Assembly (NCBI GenBank): GCA_911728435.2 | Contig: OU452213.1 | Coordinates: 3,327,834 to 3,391,833 of the forward strand | Length of the DNA stretch: 64,000 bases | DNA from: Apoderus coryli | Lineage: Eukaryota > Arthropoda > Insecta > Coleoptera > Attelabidae | Direction: 5' to 3' | Shown: positions 46,423 through 56,100 of the stretch, piece after piece | Layout: the number at the start of each line of letters is the position of its first letter | Position numbering within the stretch: the stretch's first letter is position 1 | Made by a program: the position numbers and the translations under genes | The notes under the pieces: model-generated | Databases searched by the model: none | Seen by the model: only the letters and a program-made list of their open reading frames with translations | What the model was told of the DNA's origin: nothing

Positions 46423-47304
46423 TTACTGGGCCTGTAACTTTTCATCTGGCTTTGGAATGTAGATGCTCTCAGTTCGTTGTTCATGTTTAGCAGCGATCCG
46501 CGATACCGTAAATAGAAAGTCCGACAGTCTATTCAAGTATTTTTGGGCCTCTTCGTCAACTTTGCCTTGTTGCACTAATGGCGTCACAACACGTTCAGTT
46601 TTTCGGCAAATGGCACGTGCTACGTGTAAAGAGGCACTTGAGACACCTCCCCCCTAAAATTAATTATTATTATTTCACTACTACTCGTGCTAGGAAAATA
46701 AATTAGACTTACCGGTATAATATACTGTTCTGGGGGCGGTAACTGCTTGGAATACTCTTGTATCCAGTCTTCTAACTCTGTTGTGTAAAATGGTGCTATA
46801 GGCGCTTTATTGCTTTTCGATATCGCAGTACTAATATCTATTACTATAGTCTGGATTCTCTTCAACTTATCTGTGAACTCCTGTTCAGATTCATGAGCAA
46901 ATTCTTTAGCTAAACTAAATAATAATAAATAGATCAAATTGTCAGCTTTTTCTTTTACTACTACTATTACTACAGTATAATGCACGTTTTATTACATTTG
47001 TTTACCCTATATGAGATAAAAGTTCCTCTGTTGCTCCAATAGCATGGAAGATAACATGATCCTTTGGCAAAATTTCACCAGTGAGTGTTTTAGAATAGCC
47101 ACTATCACCTTCCCTACTGAAAACGTCTTCATGTTTAACTTCCGGTGCTTTTGTACTATTCGATTTACCACTTTTACTAAAATATTACATATTTTATACA
47201 AACAAAACCAACATAATCGTTATTATGTATTAGTACTTTGAATTGGTGCAAAATTGACTTATTCTTGTTAGCGAGCCACGGCCAATTAGTCGGTGAAACA
47301 CCAT
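46423..47304 (-). CDS. MMAB: Corrinoid adenosyltransferase MMAB, mitochondrial
   Basis: MMAB transfers adenosyl from ATP to cob(I)alamin in mitochondria to make adenosylcobalamin for methylmalonyl-CoA mutase. Four exons: 47304-47237, 47176-47006, 46914-46713 and 46653-46423. All GT-AG, phases consistent, 223 aa. The N-terminus MVFHRLIGRGSLTRISQFCT is basic and hydroxylated like a mitochondrial presequence. The ATP motif reads GDSGYSKTLTGE, where the family usually has GDKG.SSTFTGERR, so a lysine is replaced. HVARAICRKTERVVTPL and NRLSDFLFTVSRIAA are well kept. It lies head to head with the LYRM9-like gene. Good family assignment; activity is less certain because of the altered ATP loop. Confidence 0.92.
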
Positions 47305-47741
47305 GTTTATTTACAAATGTGTACAAATAATTTATATCACGTTTCAATCTATTTTAGATATAATTTTAATAATTAAAAATATTTTTTATTGGGAAAAATA
47401 ACCTAACCTTACTTCAAAATTGACAACTTCATTCTTCTGTCTGTTTGGGAGCAGATACATCTCAAATGAGACGTTATGTTTTGGCTTATATTATCATCTC
47501 GAAGACCGTATAAAATGAGGCTAGTATCTAATTATCTGTATTTTAAACAATGAGTCCATTACCATGTTTTTTTATTAGATTTCGGAAACATTTTTTAGCT
47601 GAACTGATCACCTGCTACTCACCTCACTTGCAAAATAGCCAACATTTAAACATAACCTCAAACCTTAATTGCGTTTAAGTTTTTGAAAAAATAAAAAGTA
47701 CAAAGAATATCAAGCATAATTAGTTAAACTAACTGATACGA
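47305..47741. promoter_or_regulatory. Divergent MMAB / LYRM9-like intergenic region
   Basis: Only 437 bp separate the two start codons on opposite strands. It holds both 5'UTRs and probably a shared promoter for two mitochondrial genes. No TATA box is evident on either side. GGTATTTTAG-like motifs are too common to interpret. Confidence 0.5.
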
Positions 47742-48053
47742 ATGTACCATTCGTATGTTTCAACAATTTCTAGGTATTTTAGTACTTCTCCATGTCTTAG
47801 AAATGATGCCAAATCCTTATACAAATATCTACTGAGACAATGTAAGAGATTACCAAAGGGTCCTTGTGAGCATTACACATTCATGATAAAGCAGGTACGT
47901 AGAGACGTATTATAGAAACGGAGAGGATTATGGTAAAGATCCCTATTCTTATAGAGTTATTTACAACATGCCAGTGAAAGCGATCCAGAAAGGATTAAAC
48001 AAATAATTGATAGATCTTACGAAGATTGTCAGTGGATACTTAAAAAGGTGTAA
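47742..48053 (+). CDS. LYRM9: LYR motif protein, LYRM9-like
   Basis: LYR proteins are small mitochondrial assembly or adaptor factors that bind acyl carrier protein. Two exons: 47742-47894 and 47955-48053 with a 60-bp intron (GTACGT...TTATAG), giving 83 aa. Exon 1 encodes MYHSYVSTISRYFSTSPCLR, then NDAKSLYKYLLRQCKRLPKG with the L-Y-K core. Exon 2 gives SYLQHASESDPERIKQIIDR and SYEDCQWILKKV. The DPERI.QII.R...D..W.L.K tail is characteristic of LYRM9. The frame was found by translating through the intron, and neither exon is long enough to appear as a stand-alone reading frame of note. TRMT44 starts 82 bp downstream. Confidence 0.88.
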
Positions 48054-48135
48054 TAAATATTGATTGAAGTTAAACACGTTTAAATGTGTATAAATGTTTC
48101 AGTACTTAGACACAGCAACAAAGTAATTAAACAAT

Positions 48136-50827
48136 ATGTTTAAAATACCTTTAGCAACAAGTTCAACCCAACTTCCCATTAATAATTTCTGGAAAATAGT
48201 TAGAATATACCATGATAGGCCTCACTTAATCAATAGAAAACTAACAGCAATATCACAAGCACTTTTATGCGAAGTAGTAGTACATGCCGAAGATACTAAA
48301 AATAACTTAATAGACCTTCTATCGAAGACTTCTATACTCTATGAAGTACGAAAGCTTCAAAGTGTCTCGAAACACGAAATAAGTTGTGCTTTTGTTAGAA
48401 GTTTTATAGAATGCTACGATAAACAATGTGAAGTTATAGAAGTTAATGAAAGTGATGTATTTGAACATAGACTTGATGGTGTTTTCATCTCAGTTCGGAT
48501 ATTGTTGCCAAGAATCAATAAATGTAAACCGGCTGTTGAACTAGTTTTAATTGAGAAAGGGAAGAATCGAGTTAGTTTTATTGCAGTGCAAGAGAAAGAT
48601 GAGGTATTGTTTACTGTTCCTTTTGTTTACGAGATTGAATTGACCACGAATTTAAATTTGGCGATTAATGTGGACTCGTTTGAGGTAAGTAGCCTATTTT
48701 TTAGTTCAAATTATATATATTACTGGACCTATTTTTGTCAGAACGCTGATACGCCCTATGCGGGTTGGCTTGGGGAGAAACTGTTCCCAAAACTGCTGAA
48801 CTGGAGCGAAAATACTGAACATGAAGACAGTTCTAATAGAATAGCAGTACACTCGCTGTCCCTGGTTGCAATAGATGATTATTGTATGACATACAAAAGA
48901 TTGAAGGAGAGTTATGGCGAGCATTTACTAAAGGTAAAGGTTTTATCAGTTCTTAGTACTTACATATTATGATTCTATAATATTTTTCGTTAGGAATGGC
49001 CGACAAAGACCAATACCGACCCTCAAAAGTATGTGTTCGAAGATATGGCGATCGCCAGTTATTTAATTTGTTTATGGAGTCGATATGATAATAAGGAAGC
49101 GATTAATTTTGTTGATTGTGGTTGCGGAAATGGTTTGTTAGTGTATTTATTGAACCAAGAGGGTTACCGGGGGTGTGGTATTGATATTAGAGCGAGAAAC
49201 GTGTGGAGTATCTATCCAGAAAGTACTCAGTTAGAGGTAAGGGACAATTCTGCATCATTATTCTTTCTAGCCAATGCTTGACATAGTCTACTGTAAAAGA
49301 GCAAAAAAATTATCTCTCAAACCTTTGCGGACTGTTTACTGTGCTTTACCTCGTATGTTTATAAATCACCAAATCAGCGATTTGAAGGAAGTCACCAACG
49401 CTTTGCATATTTTTAATATTACATGTAAGTTTCTTCCGAAGTTTCTAACGAATTTACTGATTCTTATAATAACCAAATTGCTTTAATAAGGTGAAGGCCG
49501 GTCTTGGCATTGTGTTTATAATTTTATAGACAACAATCATGGTCTTTTTGACAATTGACATTCCCTTACCTAACTGTCAATTATTTTTGTAAAAGGACCG
49601 TGAAGTGAGGGGAGGAAAGCATATTTTCTCAGCTGTGTGATAATGCGTTTTCATTCGCCGCAAATTAATTTTCAGATAACTGAGAATTTTAGCCTCAAAA
49701 TATTTCGTTGTCCATAAGATTATATGAGTTTTATTGCATTCAGAACGACTGGAATTAACGAGGCAAGGACTACTGGATCAGCATAGCACTACCTCGCTCC
49801 CTTGATACACCGTTCTTTCTATATTGACAATTGACGTTTTATCAACTTAACCTAAATATGGTGAAGGCCATTAAAGAAAGAAACAAAGAAAGTTAACCTA
49901 AATATTACTTTTAACATTATTTTTTGTTATTAAATATTATCAAAAATATTAGTAATAATAATAATCGACAATTCTGCATGATTATTCTTTGTAGCCAATG
50001 CTTGACATAGTCTACTGTAAAAGAGCAAATCTATTTTATTCCAGGTATCAACGATAACACCAACTTCCCTGTTCCCGAAAGCTACCTGGATAATCGGCAA
50101 TCATTCCGATGAACTAACACCGTGGATACCAGTAATGGCATTGAAAAGTAGCGAGAAAACCAACTTTTTCGTCCTACCATGTTGTCCATACGACTTTTCT
50201 GGACAAAAATACATCCGAACAAACACAGGTCAGAGCACATACAGTGACTACATAACCTATATTCAAGGTGTATGCGACAAATGTGGGTTTGACACGAAAA
50301 TCGATAAACTTCGCATACCATCAACTAAAAGAACCTGTTTAATTGGACTTAGAGATCCCAATAAGTTGATTAATAAAGAAAATATTGAAACATTTATCGA
50401 AGATCGTGTTAAGAACAACAAATTTTCACCGAGAAGTGCTGTAGAACTTGTCCGAAACTGTACACAATTAGACAGAGACCTTATAACACGTTTAATTCGC
50501 ACTTGCGTTGATAAAATCCTGGGAAATAATCGTACAAACATGATCGACAACTTTTGGAACAAAGGCGGAGCCCTAACTCTAGCGGAACTCGCGAAATTAT
50601 TGGAAAACGACGATTTGAAGCAGCTAAAAAGTGAATGTGGTGGATTGCAGACTCTGTTGCGTAATCATCGGTATATTTTCGAGATTTGCAACGGTAAAGT
50701 TGGACTGAGATTGCCCGTGAAGCTAGCTGAAACTGATAGGTATCGAGGTAAGGTTTGTTGGTTCCATATGAACCATCCAAATGGGTGTTTGTATCATAGG
50801 GATGTTTGTGGTTATAGTCATGAATAA
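48136..50827 (+). CDS. TRMT44: tRNA (uracil-O2-)-methyltransferase TRMT44
   Basis: TRMT44 (yeast Trm44) 2'-O-methylates U44 of serine tRNAs. Four exons: 48136-48684, 48742-48933, 48994-49236 and 50045-50827; all GT-AG, 588 aa. The S-adenosylmethionine site is in exon 3 (INFVDCGCGNGLLVYLLNQE, then GCGIDIRARNVWSIYPES). Exon 4 has NFFVLPCCPYDFSGQKYIRT and ends with a CCCH-type zinc finger (CWFHMNHPNGC...CGYSH). AATAAA at 50823-50828 overlaps the stop codon. Intron 1 (57 nt) is a multiple of three and has no stop, so retention would add 19 residues. Intron 3 (808 bp) carries the chimeric duplication described separately. The gene looks intact. Confidence 0.95.
49243..50029 (+). repeat. Chimeric insertion in TRMT44 intron 3
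   Basis: The intron sequence GACAATTCTGCATCATTATT to AAAAGAGCAAA (49243-49305) is repeated at 49967-50029. Between the copies, 49306-49731 matches odorant-receptor exon 1 and intron 1 (51299-51767), and 49735-49955 matches the SBDS promoter/5'UTR (44872-45091). All pieces lie in the plus orientation. The receptor copy has small deletions and is not a working exon. Confidence 0.88.
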
Positions 50828-51167
50828 AAGTGTTAATAAATAGGTAAATAGTTTATTATTTTGTTTAATATTACAATATAAAAAATATAACTTACACCTA
50901 CCTCTATATCGTGTTTCCCAGTGGATCGTAAACGTTATCAGGAACAAACTTTTAATAGCTAAAAACTTTCTCAATCCTCATTCAATATAAATTATTAAAT
51001 ACATCATGCTTAAAAGAAAATCTCGAAACAAAAAAGTTTTAATAGAAAAAACTGCACAATTAAATTAATTGCTTCTTGAAGTAAAACAAAGTTTCAAATA
51101 AAAGTTACGATACTTACCCATCTAACTGAATATTAAGTATATAAATAAGCGTGTGTATGTTCAAAAA
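50828..51167. other. Intergenic spacer TRMT44 / odorant receptor
   Basis: 340 bp with the second TRMT44 AATAAA (50835) and the presumed receptor promoter. Nothing else is seen. Confidence 0.5.
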
Positions 51168-52437
51168 ATGTATTTAGTTAATATTCAAACAATGAAGATT
51201 ATTAATAAACAATATTTCTTCAACATAAATTGCATTCTGATCATGTTTACCTTGACTGGTTTGCACCCAAAATTGCGAAACAATGTATTTCAAAAAGTTC
51301 TCTATTTCTCAAACCTTTGCGGATTGTTTACTGTGCTTTACCTCGTATGTTTATTGTTTATTTATCACCAAATCACCGATTTGAAGGAAGTTACCAACGC
51401 TTTGGAGACCATATTTTTAATATTGCATGTAAGTTTCTAACGAATTTACTGATTCTTATAATAACCAAATGGCTCTAATAAGGCGAAGGCCGGTCATTCA
51501 AACTAGAACCAAAGCCATATTCCACGGAAAATTGTGATAAGCAAATGAGTGGTCTTGGCATTGTGTTTATAATTTTATAAAGACAACGGTCTTGTTAACT
51601 TTGACAATTGACAATCCCGTACTGAACTGTCAATTATTTTTGTAAAAGGACCGTGAAGTGAGGAGGAGAAAAGCATATTTTCTCAGCGTTTTCATTCACC
51701 GCAAATTAATTTTCAGATAACTGAGAATTTTAGCCTCAAAATATTTCGTGGTCCATAAGATTGTTCACGTCTCTTTTACTACAAAAATGTAGCTGAGTTG
51801 TAGAAGAAAAATTGTGTAGTTCCTGATAAACACAGTGACCTCACGGGCGAGGTAGACTTAGATGTATTTTGTGTTGCATAACCATCTGTAATACTTTTTC
51901 TAGAAAATTTGTGATAACTAATTAAGGTGTTTTGTTTTATTATTTTAGGGTCAGCTCGTCCTCAACTTCCTATATTTCAACAAAAAACGCATCTCAGATC
52001 TTTTAGACCAACAGAAACAATTTTGGAAAACAGATGATCAGATAGAAATCGCGACTAATTCGTTGGAATACAAACAGCTCCTAAAAAACCTTAAACACCT
52101 TTTCATAATCTATCTCTTACATGGAATTGTACCTTTAATATTCTTTCTATTCCGTCCATTATTAACTAGAGATAAAGTGTTGACATTCAACTGTTACATT
52201 CCAGACAGAATTCCATTTAACTTGATGATTTTAATTGAGAACTACGTCTTTCTGGAGTATTTTCTATATGTGGTGGCTTTCGACGTTTTCGTCTGTACCA
52301 TGTTTATTCTTGTTCAAGTACAGTTCAAAATGTTAGGAGACTATTTTCAAAATATTAACTATGCAGTCTCCGCCACAGAAGAGGAAACTACGATGGTTTG
52401 GAAGCAGATTGAAAAAGGAGTTGAATATCATATCTTT
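51168..52437 (+). pseudogene. Odorant receptor (7tm_6), 5' half, cut by Helentron
   Basis: Insect odorant receptors are seven-helix ligand-gated channel subunits that work with Orco in sensory neurons. Exon 1 is 51168-51428 (FTLTGLHPKLRNNVFQKVLY, LVCLLFIYHQITDLKEVTNA). The donor GTAAGT is at 51429. Exon 2 starts at 51949 (GQLVLNFLYFNKKRISDLLD), includes the CYIPDRIPFNLMILIENYVF and VVAFDVFVCTMFILVQVQFK helices, and breaks off after GVEYHIF at 52437, where the Helentron begins and supplies a stop. All splice sites are intact. The remaining exons resume at 61964. Start at 51168 is the first in-frame ATG; 51192 is an alternative. Confidence 0.9.
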
Positions 52438-53034
52438 TAACATTGGAAATGTTTATGTTCGTATGTGGCAGTCAAGTTACGAGTTTTCGTTCAAGGTCAA
52501 AAGACAAGGTGTCGCACAGTAGACCAAATAAAGCAATCGCGTAAATCGTGATGTATTGGGCCAACATGCGACCGCAGAGAAACTAGAACCAGGCACTCGT
52601 AAATTCAGTGTTGCCAAACGTACCAAAATGTGGTAGATGAAAGGGCTTAAGTGAAACAGTCGTAAAATTCCAAAATTATTATTCTAGATATTAATATCTA
52701 GATTTTTCTTAATTTACGAATTTGGATTGTATTATTAATTTTAATGGAAATTATGGCCTGCTTCTGTAGTTTCAATTTTTTTTTAAATTGATATGTTGTT
52801 AGAAGTTAAAAACTCTTTGCGTTATGCGTGTAATGCGTATTTTGTAGAGGGTGGTTTTAAAATGCCCATTTTAAATTAAATTTTCTTAAAATCGCCTTAT
52901 TTCTTTTAAAGGATTTTTATAAGCCTAAGAAACCCAACTATTTATAAAGTGTACGGTGTTCGTTTCCGCTACATGTCATATAAATGTATGTGGCAACGCT
53001 GCGCTGTAGTCGAGACTCGAGTATTTTAGGCGTT

Positions 53035-53040
53035 TATAAA
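53035..53040 (+). promoter_or_regulatory. TATA box candidate of the Helentron Rep gene
   Basis: GTTTATAAATTGAGG lies 127 bp before the Rep start codon, in a slightly GC-richer stretch. Confidence 0.4.
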
Positions 53041-53166
53041 TTGAGGCGTTCGCGGCATACTGAAAGTATTTCCATCCTTTGATTGTTTGATTGTTAATAA
53101 AACGAATGTGTTTATATTGTTAAGAGTTGATTTAAAGTTTGGATTCAGCAGGCAACAACAATAATT

Positions 53167-56100
53167 ATGAATTCTAAAAGTTCAAAAAATAGTGAAAAGT
53201 GTAAGCGATATCGAGAGCGTAAACGTTTACGCGAGGTTGCGGATGGACATGGTTGTAATGGGTTAAGCGAGAGAACGCCGTTAACAAAGAGTGAACGAAA
53301 TAGGCGGTACCGTGAGCGTGTAAAGATTCGAAAACTTGAAAATTCTGGTATATTTCCAGAGAACAGTGACAGTGACATTATTTTTGAACGTGCACGTGAT
53401 AATAATGGCAGTGATGAGGTAATACAGGTAAATAATGACAATGAAATGGTAACAACAGAGGTCTCTTCCTCGTTCGATGTATGTATTGATTTTTGGTCCG
53501 GTCGTAAAGACATGGTGAGGCAACCAGGCAGACGATTTAATATTGAACAGAACTTTAAAGAGTATATGGATAACAAATTTTTTTCGGATAAATTGGACGA
53601 TTATTGTCGCGTGTGTGATCGGATTTGGTGGACAAGTAGATTATCTCACGTTCGAATTGACACTGATTTATATACTTTCGTTAATTCCCTAAATCATTAT
53701 GACATGCAAGAGCCGTTCATGGTGTGTTCTAATTGTTGTACATTTTTGCGGCGTAAGCATATTCCTTCATTGGCAACATTTAATGGGTACTGTTATCCCA
53801 AGATTCCTAAAGACTTGCCCGATTTATGTCCGTTATCTGAGCGTCTAATTTCGCCTCGCATACCTTTTATGCAAATTCGTCATATTAGATATTTTGCTGG
53901 TTCTCGACGTTTAATTGGTCAAATTGTAAATGTGCCCGTGGATGTTAATAACATGGTTATGGCTCTACCGCGGCGTTTAGACGATGATTTTACATTTAAT
54001 GTGTGCCTCAAACGAAAATTACTTCATAAAAGTTCTTATATGGCGGGTTGTATTTCGAAAACAAATATAAAACTATGGCTCAAAGAGTTAGTGAAAACGC
54101 CATTATATAGAAAACACAAAATTGTGATACATGATTCGTTTTTCCACACCAACTCTTCTGACGACGAAGAGGATGATGGTACTTTGCGTTACACCCACCT
54201 CCTTGCAAACAGCTATCAGAATATCGATATCAATATTCGCCACACCATTGAACAGGTTCCTAAATGTAACGAAAGACGAATGACCTCAGAAGAAATCTTA
54301 TCTAAGATGCAGGAAACTTTGTTTTGGGGAGAGGAGATGATACTAGATATGGCTCCAGGACAACATACTCAACCATTTGCCTTATCATTCGATGCGGATG
54401 CTGAAGAATTATCCTTTCCTATGATTTATTTCGGTCAACCACGAGAGTTCAAGGTGCGCGCTACTGCTTATTCGATGGCTACAAGTGAAATACGACGACG
54501 TGATCGACGCGGAGTCAGGTCGAATCATATTTTGTATATGGCCGCAAAGATAATGAGGTATCGAGTTATAGATAGTCTAAATGTTATGTTTCGAGCTAGT
54601 ACTTCTAACGTTCATAATATTACTAGAAGTGACATCGAAAGTCGACAGTTCATTAAAGAAACCTTGGAACGGAATGAATCTTTTTTGCGCCATATTCCTA
54701 ATTCTGTTCAGTATTGGCATACTCGTAAACAAGACTTATTTGCTATGATGAGACAATTAGGCAAACCGACGGTGTTTCTTACCTTAAGCGCATCGGAAAC
54801 TTATTGGTTTCCATTATTAAGATATATTTATAAATTTCAAAACAACTTACCTGCTGAACAAGATATTCCGGACGAGATATTTGATTGCATGAATGCAACA
54901 ACTAGAGCTGAGTTGGTTAATAGTGATCCAGTTATCTGTTGCTTGTATTTCGATAAGTTGGTTGATACAATAATGAATGCTTTAAAACGAACAACTGGGC
55001 CATTCGGAAAGTATCGTGTTATAGATTTTTTTAGACGCGTCGAATTTCAGCATCGAGGTAGCCCTCACTGCCACATGTTACTATGGTTAGAAAATGCACC
55101 ATCTGATACAGAGAGTCGATTGATTGAAGGTATAGATGTACCCGAGGTAGTTCAATTGTTGGATTTTTTAAGTACAGTTGATCAATCATTATTACTTGGT
55201 GACAGACAGTTACAGACTCATCGTCATACGCACACGTGTTATAAAAAGAATGCAACAAAATGCAGATTTGGTGCCCCATTTTGGCCGATGAATGAAACTA
55301 GAATTTTAATACCGGTACCTCCTGCAGATCGAAACGAATCGTTAGTTCAACGTTACAAAAGTTTGCACGAAAATTTAGAAAATAATCATTACACTGATGT
55401 TCGTCAGTTTCTGACAATGAACTTAATCGAGACATTGGATGAATATTTACTTATTATAAGACATGGCCTACACCGCCCAATGGTGTTTTTAAAGCGTGAT
55501 ATCGATGATATTTGGACTAGCCCATTTAATCCTGCAATATCTTCTGTATTACAATCTAACATGGATATTCAATTCATAATAGATGAGTATTCGTGCGCGG
55601 CTTATGTAGCAGATTACGTTAATAAATCTGAACGTGGATTTAGTTCATTGCATCGTGAATTGGTAAAGTTGAGAGATGAGTATCCTGATATGGATTACGA
55701 TGCATGTTTAAAACAATTGGGAAAACGCGTGTTAAGCAATGTCGAAATGTGTACACAAGAAGCTGCTTGGTTTTTACTACGTTTACCGATGTCGGAGGCC
55801 TCGAGACAAGTTGTGTTTTTACCAACTCAACATCCAGCAGAAAGATTTCTTGCCAAAAAACGGAAACTACAAATGGAAAAAGAAAATTTATCGGCGGATT
55901 CAACTGATATTTGGTATAGTAATATAATTCAACATTATGAGAAAAGACCTTCCGAATTAAACAACGTGTGTTTAGCAGATTTCGTTGCCTGGTATGATCG
56001 AAAGCGCACTTTGCAAAAAAAACAGGTGGTTAATGAACAACAGCAGCGCTTGGAAAATGAAAGTGAGAATGATAGTGATAATGTAGATCGTGATGATATT

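Noticed and set aside
49306..51767. First taken as a dispersed SINE pair
   Set aside because: The copy at 51299 is an in-frame part of odorant-receptor exon 1 with a proper donor; the other copy is therefore a duplication of that gene segment.
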